DNA of 64,000 bases from an uncultured Aquimarina sp. (GTDB taxonomy: Bacteria; Bacteroidota; Bacteroidia; Flavobacteriales; Flavobacteriaceae): assembly GCA_947495425.1 (NCBI GenBank), contig CANLYR010000004.1:111013-175012 (forward strand), written 5' to 3'. Positions 25,813 to 35,700 of this stretch are shown piece after piece; position 1 is the stretch's first letter; every line of letters starts with the position of its first letter. The notes beneath the pieces are model-generated. The model worked only from the letters and a program-made list of their open reading frames with translations, had not been told where the DNA came from and made no database searches. The position numbers and the translations under genes are program-made.

Positions 25813-25854
25813 ATACTTTATACTTAATACTTTATACTTAATACTCAATACTCA
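25813..25854. repeat. Six 7-bp tandem units between trpB and trpA
   Basis: The gap holds six copies of ATACTNA/ATACTTT in a row (25813-25854). The complementary pattern AGTATTAAGTATTGAG occurs at 25775-25790, so a long imperfect stem can form. It is a simple microsatellite-like repeat that also acts as an inverted repeat. Confidence 0.7.
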
Positions 25855-25864
25855 AGACTAAAAC

Positions 25865-26626
25865 ATGAACAGAATAAATCAAAAATTAGCAGAAGATAAA
25901 AAACTATTGTCCATATATTTTACCGCAGGATATCCTGCACTACAGGATACGGTAAAAGTAATTCAGGATCTCGAAAAGAATGGTGTAGATATGATCGAGA
26001 TCGGATTGCCATTCAGTGATCCTCTGGCAGATGGACCAACTATACAAGAAAGCTCTACAGCTGCTCTCAAAAATGGTATGACCACCACTGTTTTATTTGA
26101 TCAATTAAAAGATATTCGTAAATCTGTAACCATTCCTTTGATCATTATGGGATATTTTAACCCGATGATGCAATATGGTATAGAAGAATTTTGTGCTAAA
26201 TGCCAAGAAATTGGTATTGATGGTCTTATTATTCCGGATTTGCCTGTAGCAGTATATCATGAGTATTATCAGGAAACCTTTGAGAGATATGGATTAATCA
26301 ATGTTTTTCTAATCACTCCACAAACATCAGAAGAAAGAATTCGATTTATCGATAGTGTATCAAACGGATTTATCTATATGGTTAGTTCTGCAAGTGTAAC
26401 AGGATCTACATCTGGGTTTGGTGATACGCAAGAATCCTATTTCGATCGTATTTCAAATATGAATCTTAAAGCGCCACAAATTGTAGGTTTTGGAATTAGT
26501 AATAATGAAACATTCTCAAAAGCTACCAAAACAGCAAAAGGGGCTATTATAGGTTCTGCTTTTATAAAACATATTACTAATAATGGTATTGATTGTATTG
26601 GTGATTTTATAAGAGGTATACAATAA
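25865..26626 (+). CDS. trpA: Tryptophan synthase alpha subunit
   Basis: 253 residues. It splits indole glycerol phosphate to give indole to TrpB. Catalytic E45 and D56 lie in MIEIGLPFSDPLADGP. Later blocks are GYFNPMMQYG, DGLIIPDLP, LITPQTSEERI, GFIYMVSSASVTGSTSG and VGFGISN. It is the last gene of the operon. I see no clear terminator before bTHX. Confidence 0.98.
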   Translation: MNRINQKLAEDKKLLSIYFTAGYPALQDTVKVIQDLEKNGVDMIEIGLPFSDPLADGPTIQESSTAALKNGMTTTVLFDQLKDIRKSVTIPLIIMGYFNPMMQYGIEEFCAKCQEIGIDGLIIPDLPVAVYHEYYQETFERYGLINVFLITPQTSEERIRFIDSVSNGFIYMVSSASVTGSTSGFGDTQESYFDRISNMNLKAPQIVGFGISNNETFSKATKTAKGAIIGSAFIKHITNNGIDCIGDFIRGIQ

Positions 26627-26767
26627 AAATTTTAGCTCATATTTTGAAATATCCAATACAGCACAATAAGATGAAGTAAAACTGTAAAAAATGATAGATT
26701 TCTTTTTTCACTTCTAATTCCTTACATTAGTAATTCACACTAAATCAATAAATTTAAAAATCAATGT

Positions 26768-26986
26768 ATGGGCAAAGGAGATAAAAAAACTCGTCGTGGT
26801 AAAATCGGCATAGGAACTTTTGGCAGATTAAGACCCCGTAAAAAATCTAAAGCAGCTGCAACTCTGGTTACGCCAAAAGCTAAAGCAACAACCAAAGCTA
26901 AAGTCGCAGCACCCAAGGCCAAACCAGTTGCAAAAAAAACAACTGCAAAAAAACCAGTAGAAAATAAAGTTGAAGAGGAAGAATAA
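26768..26986 (+). CDS. 30S ribosomal protein bTHX with a basic tail
   Basis: 72 residues. The first 28 (MGKGDKKTRRGKIGIGTFGR, then LRPRKKSK) match the small ribosomal protein bTHX known from Thermus and Bacteroidota, which sits in the head of the 30S subunit. The rest is an Ala/Lys/Pro-rich tail (TPKAKATTKAKVAAPKAKP-type) ending in acidic VEEEE, like a histone H1 tail. Start at ATG 26768; another ATG at 26764 is out of frame. It lies alone, convergent with the next gene by 1 base. Identification is by N-terminal match. Confidence 0.85.
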   Translation: MGKGDKKTRRGKIGIGTFGRLRPRKKSKAAATLVTPKAKATTKAKVAAPKAKPVAKKTTAKKPVENKVEEEE

Positions 26987-26987
26987 A

Positions 26988-27695
26988 CTAAAAGTACTTC
27001 TTATACTGCATCACCCTAAAATCAATAGTATTGAACTTAGGGTTTTTGTCTTTTAGAGACTTATATTCTTGCATGCTACCAATGGCTCGGTTAGCTGCTC
27101 CAGACGGTGCAGTGAGTGAAATCGTTCTAATCACTCTTATCGTAGATTTTTCTTTGATGCTATCATTGCTAAGCTTACCGAAGTGCTCAGGATGAAAAAT
27201 TGAAAATTGGTGTATTCTCGGGATTTCATTTGACACTACTTCTAATTTCATATCATATGATTTAAGATGTTTTCTAAAAAAATACTCAGGACCATTTTTA
27301 CTGTTACCACCGGTAAAAATCAAGGTGTCTATTTTTGGATATTCCTGTAAATAGCCAATCAAATCTCTAAGTTTTATATTCGACATTCCCAAATCTGAAG
27401 CATCAATCTTCTCTCGCTGACAGCTATGTACAATATCACATACGCCTATCCCTCGAGAAGTAAGAAAGTTTTTTCGTTGATTTACTGCTTTTTGAGTGTT
27501 TTCATATACTAAATTCAGATCAAAAATTCGATCCAAAACCTGCCACAGTAAACCATTACTACTACCATAACAAAAATCTACATCTTTCGCATTAAGCTCA
27601 CGAGTAGTAAACCTTGGTGGTGGTAACGTGCCTACAATTAATTTTGTAGCGCCTTCAGGAAAAAAGGGTTCATATGGATGTGTATGTAGAAACAA
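26988..27695 (-). CDS. Uracil-DNA glycosylase superfamily-like protein
   Basis: 235 residues. It begins at TTG 27695 (Phe-Leu-His-Thr-His-Pro follows) with no ATG near. Blocks LIVGTLPPPRF, FCYGSSNGLLWQVLDRIF, GIGVCDIVHSCQRE, TLIFTGGNS and SLTAPSGAANRAI follow the order of the UDG superfamily, with the last resembling the motif II region. It may remove a damaged base such as hypoxanthine or uracil. The catalytic residue cannot be named with confidence. It converges on bTHX. Confidence 0.6.
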   Translation of the reverse strand: MFLHTHPYEPFFPEGATKLIVGTLPPPRFTTRELNAKDVDFCYGSSNGLLWQVLDRIFDLNLVYENTQKAVNQRKNFLTSRGIGVCDIVHSCQREKIDASDLGMSNIKLRDLIGYLQEYPKIDTLIFTGGNSKNGPEYFFRKHLKSYDMKLEVVSNEIPRIHQFSIFHPEHFGKLSNDSIKEKSTIRVIRTISLTAPSGAANRAIGSMQEYKSLKDKNPKFNTIDFRVMQYKKYF

Positions 27696-27798
27696 GGTAA
27701 TACGTTGTGAATTATAGTTTACGAAGGTAGATGTATTATTTTAAATTATATATAAAAAATCTCAAGGAGACAAGATTTGCTATATGCATACAAATACC

Positions 27799-27882
27799 TT
27801 CTCGCAGGGGTGCAGGAGCTATTTACATTTTGTAAAGACCTCTTGTAGGGGTGCAGTTGCTATTTTCAGGTTTATGAAGACT
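27799..27882. repeat. Imperfect tandem repeat, about 42-bp unit
   Basis: Copies at 27799-27840 and 27841-27882 share AGGGGTGCAG, GCTATTT and a GAAGAC/AAAGAC end. Identity is about 70 percent by eye, so the duplication is old. Confidence 0.6.
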
Positions 27883-27912
27883 TATATAATGTTATTGCGT
27901 GGTGGATAATAA

Positions 27913-27931
27913 CTCTTCGATAAGCTCAGGG
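27913..27931. repeat. REP-type fragment
   Basis: CTTCGATAAGCTCAG at 27915-27929 matches the REP core found inverted inside trpF (CTTCGACAGGCTCAG) at 12 of 15 positions or better. It is a second copy of the same element family in the window. Confidence 0.5.
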
Positions 27932-28096
27932 CAAAGCATGTAACAATAGATTGTTGAATTCTGAGATAATTGGATTTCTAAATGATTGACTATTAGAGTA
28001 CATGATTTTGATTTATAACTAAAATAACGTACTCGAAGACTAATCCATTTAAAGACTCGCAAACCCGAAAACTCATCCACTCAAAGATTCACTCCA

Positions 28097-29755
28097 TTAA
28101 AACTGAAAATATATAAACGGCTGGAAATCGGCTGCATAGGTTTGATAACAAAGTATCGCAACTACTACAGCTATCAAGGCCTTGATAATACTATTACTTT
28201 TAATAAATACATCTAATGCCCAATCTTTGGTTTTATAAGGCAACCAGTGTGTAATATACCCTATCAGCATTACGATAAACACCACTCTATATTCCCAAAG
28301 CACAGCAAGTGCATTTTGCCAATCCATATTGGTCATGATCTGTTGATAAAAGCGATCGATATGATCCATACTGTTTCCTCTAAAGTAGATACGGGTAAAT
28401 GTAATAAATACAAAAGTGAGTGCAATACGCCAAAGGATGGTATACCATGCTTTTGAGCTTTCATAAGGACTAATCAAACGCCAATATTTATACGTAACGA
28501 TTCCAATCCCATTAAGACCACCCCATATTACAAATTTCCATGAGGCACCGTGCCATAATCCACCTACTAGCATTGTAATCATGATATTAACATTTCTATT
28601 AAAATGCCATGCTAGTTTTGAAGAAAACAACGTAATGATCAACATAAAACCTATTGCTGATGCTGCTACTAGTGCAATTCCGTAATCAGATACGGCAAAA
28701 ACACCCAAAAATGTAAATACCAAAATAAAAGCATATGAAAATATACTCCCATTACGATTACCGCCAATTGGGATATATAAATAATCCTTGAGCCAACTTG
28801 ATAATGATATATGCCAACGCCTCCAGAAATCACCACAATGTATTGCTTTATATGGTGAATTGAAGTTAACGGGTAGTTTGTATCCCATTAATAATGCTAA
28901 TCCGATTGCAATGTCTGTATAGCCAGAAAAATCACCATAAATCTGTAATGAATATCCAAACATTGCCATGATATTGGTGAATCCAGAAAACATCTCGGGT
29001 ACATCGAATACGCGATCCAGAAAATTGGCAGCAATATAATCTGCAAATATCATTTTTTTGATCAACCCCTTGAGAATCATAAACGAAGCGCTACCAAATT
29101 CTTGTTTGGTGATATGAATTTCTTTTCTAATTTGCGGTACAAAATCTGAAGCTCTTACAATAGGCCCGGCAACTAATTGTGGAAAGAAACTTACAAAAAA
29201 TCCAAAATCAATAATCGAAGGAAGTGGTTTGATTTGTTTTCTATAAATGTCTACACTATAACTAATCGTCTGGAAAGTGTAAAACGAAATTCCTACCGGT
29301 AATATGATTTTATCGACCGTAAAATAGTCTACCTCACCCCAGGTATTAGCCCATTGTGCCAAATAATTAATAACCTCATAATTGGTTTGAAAAAGATAGT
29401 TATATGAATCAGTGAAGAAATATGCATATTTAAAATAGCAAAGTGTTCCTAAGTTAATGAGTACACTAAGGGCTACTAATGATTTCTTAAGCACAACAGA
29501 TCTACTGTTATAAATAGCTTTACCAAGAAAGAAGTCGTTAACAGTACTAAACAGTAAGATCCCTATAAAAAGACCACTAGTTTTATAATAAAAAAGAAGG
29601 CTAATAGCAAACAGATAGGCACTACGCAAGTTTTTTTTACTATACAGTATCGCATACAGAAAATAGATAACGGCAAAGAATATCCAAAAATCTGCCTGTG
29701 TAAAGATTAGAGGAGCATCCTCTGAAAAAGAAAATATGTCAACTAGTCTATTCAT
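28097..29755 (-). CDS. MBOAT family membrane O-acyltransferase (AlgI-like)
   Basis: 552 residues with many membrane segments. The MBOAT core has GDFSGYTDIAIG, then FWRRWHISLSSWL with H315 and LVGGLWHGASW with H402. Both His are conserved in AlgI and DltB-type proteins, H402 being the likely catalytic residue. The family moves acyl groups, often acetyl, across the membrane to extracellular polysaccharide or peptidoglycan. It overlaps the SGNH gene upstream by 8 bases, giving an acyl carrier plus transferase set. The polymer is unknown; no alginate synthesis genes are near. Confidence 0.93.
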   Translation of the reverse strand: MNRLVDIFSFSEDAPLIFTQADFWIFFAVIYFLYAILYSKKNLRSAYLFAISLLFYYKTSGLFIGILLFSTVNDFFLGKAIYNSRSVVLKKSLVALSVLINLGTLCYFKYAYFFTDSYNYLFQTNYEVINYLAQWANTWGEVDYFTVDKIILPVGISFYTFQTISYSVDIYRKQIKPLPSIIDFGFFVSFFPQLVAGPIVRASDFVPQIRKEIHITKQEFGSASFMILKGLIKKMIFADYIAANFLDRVFDVPEMFSGFTNIMAMFGYSLQIYGDFSGYTDIAIGLALLMGYKLPVNFNSPYKAIHCGDFWRRWHISLSSWLKDYLYIPIGGNRNGSIFSYAFILVFTFLGVFAVSDYGIALVAASAIGFMLIITLFSSKLAWHFNRNVNIMITMLVGGLWHGASWKFVIWGGLNGIGIVTYKYWRLISPYESSKAWYTILWRIALTFVFITFTRIYFRGNSMDHIDRFYQQIMTNMDWQNALAVLWEYRVVFIVMLIGYITHWLPYKTKDWALDVFIKSNSIIKALIAVVVAILCYQTYAADFQPFIYFQF

Positions 29756-31028
29756 TAATAATTTGGTTCAATATAGCGTTTGGCGGTAACTGTAATTCTT
29801 TTTCCCATGAATTTGCCAGCGCTTGCAACAAAAGGTCTGCTTTTATACGATACCCTTTTACCGTGAAATGAATACGATCTCGAGGCATCAGTTTATTAGT
29901 ATACCAACTCTGAGAAGAATTAAACCCGCCCATAATTTCATAAAAATCCCAAACTGCCATGTTTTGATCTTTTGCAACTTCATAAATAATTTTCTGAGCA
30001 ATTCGTGTTCTTGGATTTGGTATTTTCTTTTGATAATAAGAATCGTTAGGCACCGTGAGCAATACCGCACAATCTGGATTTGCTTTTTGAATGAGTTTAA
30101 TAAGATCGGTATAGTACTGTTTGTATTCTTTGGGATTAAAATCAGGGTGATATGCATCATTTGTCCCTACAGATACAATAAATAAATCGGGCGTATAGAG
30201 CAGCAATTGCTCATCAAAATAACGGCAACGATCGTAGTAAGAAAAGCTCCCTCCGTTGACTCCTATAGAAGTATATTGTATTCCGGTATTATCATTCATT
30301 AATTCTATACCCATCATCAAAAATTCAGATTGATCGCTATGTTCTGTTTTACGAATACAAAATTCAACTTCTTCAACAGTTTTAGCTAAGGTATACTCTA
30401 CAAAATGTGCTTTTTTATTTTCTTTTATGTCAGATACTAGAGCGTCATCTTTGAACGAAATCTCATAATCCGAACTCCAATTATCATAAAAAATCCTGAT
30501 TGTATTAAAATCATACATATTCTCATGATAATTATTACCATTCACCTTTACTTTTACATGAGCTAAACTGTCTTTAAAAACGGCAGTAACTCCTGCTAAT
30601 CCCCAAGCTACACTATCTTTTCTTACCGAACAACGATATCCTGTCCATTCCCCATCATACGATATTTTATAATTTCCCGGGTTGTTGGTTTTGGCAATGC
30701 TAAAAGGATAAATAAATCCACGTTGCCCTTTTGCAGAAAGACTCATCGTTTGTAAATACGACCTCAATCGATTCGAATAAATATCTGCCTGAATGTGCGA
30801 TCCACCGATATGAAATATATGCAGATCTTTTTTCCCTCCATTGGCAATCGTATCCAGCTTGTGAAAAAGTTTTTTGAAAGCAGGAGAATTTTCGGCCATT
30901 TTTATGGTATTCGCTTTCCAATTGACAAAAGGGTATTCATCTTTCGCAGAATCTAAAATATACGTTTGTGCCATCATCGGTACAGCAAAAAGCCATACAC
31001 AAAAAAATAAAGATTTAGGTGTCATCAT
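29748..31028 (-). CDS. Exported SGNH/GDSL-like hydrolase, partner of MBOAT
   Basis: 426 residues with a signal peptide (LFFCVWLFAVPMMAQT). The first block is FHIGGSHIQAD, where S77 takes the GDS Ser place but the usual Asp is Gly. The block with Asn is FIVSVGTNDAYH, and D384/H387 are in PRDRIHFTVKG. The pattern fits SGNH proteins of the AlgX/AlgJ or PatB type, which transfer acyl groups to sugar. It overlaps the 502-residue SGNH gene by 14 bases and the MBOAT gene by 8. I infer transferase rather than hydrolase activity from context. Confidence 0.82.
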   Translation of the reverse strand: MMTPKSLFFCVWLFAVPMMAQTYILDSAKDEYPFVNWKANTIKMAENSPAFKKLFHKLDTIANGGKKDLHIFHIGGSHIQADIYSNRLRSYLQTMSLSAKGQRGFIYPFSIAKTNNPGNYKISYDGEWTGYRCSVRKDSVAWGLAGVTAVFKDSLAHVKVKVNGNNYHENMYDFNTIRIFYDNWSSDYEISFKDDALVSDIKENKKAHFVEYTLAKTVEEVEFCIRKTEHSDQSEFLMMGIELMNDNTGIQYTSIGVNGGSFSYYDRCRYFDEQLLLYTPDLFIVSVGTNDAYHPDFNPKEYKQYYTDLIKLIQKANPDCAVLLTVPNDSYYQKKIPNPRTRIAQKIIYEVAKDQNMAVWDFYEIMGGFNSSQSWYTNKLMPRDRIHFTVKGYRIKADLLLQALANSWEKELQLPPNAILNQIINE

Positions 31029-32523
31029 GGTTATCAGGTTCTTTTAGGTCAAGGTATAGGGCTGTAAAAAATAATTCTGAAATAATTTTTGTGCCTTTCC
31101 AGGTAAAGTGCATGTAATCTTTTGCGGTGAGTTTTTCATCTACCCATAGTGTCATAGAACCCTTGCCACCCATAGCATCATACATACTCCAATACGCTAC
31201 ATCATTTTCAAGACAAGTTTCCTTCAATTTTGTGTTAAGATAAGGCAGATAAGGATAGGTTTCCATTTTGCCATTTACCGGAAGACACATATCTGTGGGA
31301 CCGATAAAGATAAAACTGGTATTTTTTGCTCGTTTCTTAATCCAATTGATCTGGCTAGCGATACGTTTTACGTACTTATTAACATCTGTAGAATCTTTGA
31401 GATACGGCATTGTATTTCCTCCATACTGCATAATCACGATTTTTGGTTTTAACTGTCTCACCATTCTGCTATATGTTGTAGCACTTGAACTTGCAAAAAT
31501 AGTACCCGATGCTCCTCGCATAGCTACATTATCAATTTGCACACCAGAGTTTCCGTCAAGTGTAAGTCCATAAAAATCTGCACTAACTTTACCTTCGAGT
31601 TCGATCTTGAGATCTGTAGGAGTTGTTGCTGTTCTAATCTTATAGTGATGATATCTCCCATCGGTAATCAAACTATCTTGCTGTATTAATTCTCCATCAT
31701 TATATACCGATATCTTAATTGGATACTTACAATTACCATAATGTAGCCCTATTTTGTTGAATCTTCTGAACTTAACATATGTTTTCTGAGATTTGCTAAT
31801 GACTACGGAAGCACTAACCAAAGGTAAAGAATCGATTGTGGTGCTATCTGGAAGTACTTTCTGATACGGAGTAAAACGAGAAACAGATAAGTATGTCCCA
31901 TATTTTCTATGCGGAAATTTTTTCTTTGTAGGATCAAAAAATGCATACCGCTCCCAATTTTCACTTGGTGCTACAATGGCACTGATCTGTCTATAAATTG
32001 GTTTCACCGGAATAAAACCAGGACCATTACCGCCATACATACGCTGAAGCCTGTTCCTCAAATAAGCCGTGATACGATCGCCTTCGATTTGTGAGTCGCC
32101 ATAATGTATAATTCTACAGGATCTTGAAGAAAGTTTACGTCTCAAATCATTGACAAAATCAGGATTGGTCTTAGGATATTGTATTCTAGTAAGACGTGTG
32201 GTATCGATTTTAGAAAAATCCGGAAGTTGTTTTATTTCTTCTGTTGAAGAAATAGTTGTCGTAGCTTCCTCATTTTCAATTTCTAAGGGAGTTACAATTT
32301 CTGTAACTTCAATAATATCATTTCTGGTTAATGATGAATCTTTTTCTAACCCAAGAAAAGTAGTATATGTAGGGTATTTTACTGAAATATCTTCATATGA
32401 AAAACCATCATCTTCGGTTTGAGATTTTTGTACTCCTCCCTTTTTACTTAAAAACATAAGTCCAAATAATGTTCCTAATACGAATAGAATGAATACTGAT
32501 ATTTGAATAGGTCTGATTCTCAA
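31015..32523 (-). CDS. Membrane-anchored SGNH/GDSL-like protein, partner of MBOAT
   Basis: 502 residues. The start is TTG at 32523, preceded by GGGAG 3-5 bases away, a strong Shine-Dalgarno for Bacteroidota; no nearer ATG keeps the hydrophobic segment (residues about 8-26). A loose region of about 100 residues follows, rich in Glu and Thr. The catalytic part has S144 in HYGDSQIEGD, VIMQYGGN, and D469/H472 in KDYMHFTWKG. It is the first gene of the SGNH-SGNH-MBOAT set. The Ser, Asp and His are all present, unlike its neighbour in which the first Asp is lost. Confidence 0.82.
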   Translation of the reverse strand: MRIRPIQISVFILFVLGTLFGLMFLSKKGGVQKSQTEDDGFSYEDISVKYPTYTTFLGLEKDSSLTRNDIIEVTEIVTPLEIENEEATTTISSTEEIKQLPDFSKIDTTRLTRIQYPKTNPDFVNDLRRKLSSRSCRIIHYGDSQIEGDRITAYLRNRLQRMYGGNGPGFIPVKPIYRQISAIVAPSENWERYAFFDPTKKKFPHRKYGTYLSVSRFTPYQKVLPDSTTIDSLPLVSASVVISKSQKTYVKFRRFNKIGLHYGNCKYPIKISVYNDGELIQQDSLITDGRYHHYKIRTATTPTDLKIELEGKVSADFYGLTLDGNSGVQIDNVAMRGASGTIFASSSATTYSRMVRQLKPKIVIMQYGGNTMPYLKDSTDVNKYVKRIASQINWIKKRAKNTSFIFIGPTDMCLPVNGKMETYPYLPYLNTKLKETCLENDVAYWSMYDAMGGKGSMTLWVDEKLTAKDYMHFTWKGTKIISELFFTALYLDLKEPDNHDDT

Positions 32524-32608
32524 CTGCTCCCGGAAATGTTAATATATTGTAAAAATAGAAAGATTTTCTAAACTACAAAGGGGTTTAGCGGGTAGTTTGA
32601 CTTAGTTT

Positions 32609-32641
32609 AAACCTGTCGGATTTCGAAATACAGACAGGTTT
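32609..32641. repeat. Inverted repeat after the pyruvate carboxylase gene
   Basis: AAACCTGTC (32609-32617) and GACAGGTTT (32633-32641) are perfectly complementary with a 15-base loop. It may be a terminator on the minus strand for pyruvate carboxylase, although no long T run follows, or a REP-like element, since a CCTGTC/GGCAGG motif also occurs at 63488. Confidence 0.5.
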
Positions 32642-32715
32642 ATCGCTTAACATGAGTTTATAATTGTAAATCACACGCTATATATGTACTGTATATATGC
32701 ATTGCATTGCTATAA

Positions 32716-35700
32716 TTATTTCAGCGTAATGACCAAATCATCAGCATTAACCATGGTTCCTGGCTTTAGTACAATTTTTTTGATCGTTGCACTATCAGTA
32801 GCCGTAATCGTCGTTTCCATTTTCATGGCTTCAATAATAAACAAAGGTTCATTTTTTTTGACTGCCTGTCCGGTTTTTACCAAAACAGAAGACAACGAAC
32901 CTTGAAGTGGCGCGCCAATCTGTTTTGTATCTGCTTTATCTACTTTGGTATGAATAACCTTATCTACTGTAATTGAACTGTCTTGCACCTCAACATTACG
33001 TGTTTGACCATTAACCTTGAAAAACACGGTAACTTTACCTTCTTCATTTGGGTCTCCAACTGAAATCAATTGTACTAATAATGTTTTTCCCTGGTCTAAT
33101 GTTACTATGATTTCCTCCTCAGGGACCATTCCGTAAAAGAAATTTTTAGAAGGGATATTCATTACATTACCATATTTCAGGTGATGATTGTACGCTCCTG
33201 TAAATACTTTAGGGTATAATTTATAGGACAGAAAATCGGTTATATCCAATGTTCTACCCATTCCTTTTTTGAATACTTTCTCAAAATCTTTAAACTCAGC
33301 ATCAAAATCTACAGGTTCTAAATGTGCATTAGGTCGATCGGTAAAAGGTTTTTGATCTTTTAATACTGATTTCTGAACTGCTTTAGGAAATCCACCAACG
33401 GGTTGTCCTAACTCTCCCTTGAAGAAGCTCATTACAGATTGTGGAAAGGAAATGGTCTCACCTCGTTCTTTTACATCTTCTATAGTTAAATTATTACTCA
33501 CGAGATATTGCGCCATATCCCCTACTACTTTAGAACTAGGCGTTACTTTTACTACATCTCCAAACAAATCGTTTACCTCTCCGTACATTTTTGTTATTTC
33601 GTGAAAACGATCAGATAATCCCAGCGCTTGTGCTTGTGGCTTAAGGTTTGAATATTGTCCCCCAGGAATTTCATGTTGGTATACTTCGCCTGTGCCAGCT
33701 TTAAGGCCAGACTCAAATGCATAATAATATTCTCGCACGGTCTCCCAATAATTTGAATATTCATTCAACTTAGGAATGTTTAATGTATTTTCTCTTTCAT
33801 GAAATTTCAACATTTCTACAACGGCATTAAAATTGGGTTGTGATGTTAATCCAGAGAGTCCTCCCAGAGCAACATCAACCACGTCTACTCCTGCTTCGAT
33901 AGCCTTGAGGTAGGTCGCAGATTGCACTGATGATGTATCATGCGTATGCAAATGAATCGGAATATTAATTTCAGATTTTAATGCTGAAACGAGTTCGTAA
34001 GCTGCATATGGTTTCAATAATCCGGCCATGTCTTTGATTCCAAGAATATGTGCTCCAGCATTTTCTATATCCTTTGCTAATTGGATGTAATACGCCATGG
34101 TATATTTTGTTCGCTTTGGATCCAAAATATCGCCTGTATAGCATAATGATCCTTCTGCGAGCCCATTTGTTCTTGTGCGAACATGTTCGATACAAGGGGC
34201 AATAGATTTCATCCAATTTAATGAATCGAAAATTCGAAATACATCGACACCATTCTCCCAGGATTGCTCTACAAATTTACTGATCAGGTTATCAGGGTAT
34301 GCTGTATATCCTACTCCGTTTGATCCTCTAATTAACATTTGTAGCAAGAGGTTAGGCATTGCTTTTCGTAATTCTCTAAGTCGCTCCCATGGATTTTCTC
34401 TTAGAAATCTAAGGCAGACATCAAAAGTAGCGCCTCCCCAAACTTCCATACTAAATACTTCGGGATGGTTTTTGGCAAAGCCTTCTGCTACTTTTAGCAT
34501 ATCGTACGTACGCATTCTTGTTGCCAATAAACTTTGATGTGCATCCCGCATTGTTGTATCAGTAAAGTGTATCTTCTTCTCATTCTTTAACCAATCTGCA
34601 AACTTTTCTGGTCCTAATTCTGTTAAAAGATCTTTAGTTCCTTTCGGAAACGATGCACTTTCATCAAATTTTGGCAGTATTGGTGTCACGAATGTTTTGG
34701 TATGATCAATTTTCTTTACATCAGAGTTACCATTAACAATAACATCCCCCAAAAAATTCACCAACTTAGTCGCTCGGTTTCGAGGTTCTCTAATCTCAAA
34801 TAGCGATTTGGTATTCTGTATAAAATTAACCGTTACCTCCCCTTTTCTGAAGGTATCATGTTTAAGAATGTTATCCAGGAACGGCATATTCGTTTTTACA
34901 CCTCGTATTCTAAATTCTGAGAGTGCTCTACGCATTTTTCTACAGGCCCCATCGAGTGTTCTGCTATTGGCAGAGATTTTTACTAGCATAGAATCAAAGA
35001 AGGGTGAAATCGTTACTCCTTGATATACACTACCTGCATCGAGGCGAATACCAAATCCCGATGCACTTCTATACGTAGTTATCGTACCATAATCAGGTTT
35101 AAAATCATTTTCGGGATCTTCTGTTGTTATTCTACATTGCAAAGCGAAACCATTCGTCTTAATAGCTTCCTGGCTCTCGATCTTAATCTGCTTGTCTGAT
35201 AATTTATAACCGCCAGCAATAAATATTTGTGCTTTGATTAAATCTATACCCGTAACAATTTCGGTAACCGTATGCTCTACCTGTACACGTGGATTTACTT
35301 CGATAAAATAAATACTTTCTTCATCATCTACCAAAAATTCAACTGTGCCAATATTATTATAATCTACGGCTTTACATATGTTAAGCGCATAAGTATACAG
35401 ATCTTTTTTTATTTGTTCTGAAACTCCAAATGAAGGTGCATACTCGATAACTTTTTGATAGCGTCGTTGTACCGAACAGTCGCGTTCAAAAAGATGTACC
35501 ATATTACCATGGTGATCGGCTACAATTTGTATCTCTATGTGCTTAGGATTTTCTACAAATTTTTCTAAAAATACGGTATCATCTCCAAAAGCATTCAAAG
35601 CCTCTCTGCGAGATTCGGGATATGCTTTTTCGAGTTCTTCTTCATTTCGTATCACACGCATACCTCGCCCTCCACCACCAGAAGCAGCTTTGAGCATCAC

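Larger units (their letters stand above)
27696..28096. other. 401-bp intergenic region with repeats
   Basis: This gap holds a tandem pair of about 42 bases, a REP-type fragment and AT-rich DNA. No gene is visible; a 62-codon frame at 27892-28080 has no family features. The neighbours are both minus, so it carries the promoter of the UDG-like gene and the end of the MBOAT gene. Confidence 0.6.

Noticed and set aside
25813..25854. CRISPR-like array between trpB and trpA
   Set aside because: Units are 7 bases without spacers, so this is a simple tandem repeat.
27892..28080. 62-codon ORF in the 27.7-28.1 kb gap
   Set aside because: It has no family features, no partner gene and includes a REP fragment. 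The region is repeat-rich intergenic DNA.
28097..29755. MBOAT gene as part of alginate synthesis
   Set aside because: No alg genes are near; MBOAT proteins of this type act on many polymers, so only O-acyltransferase is claimed.
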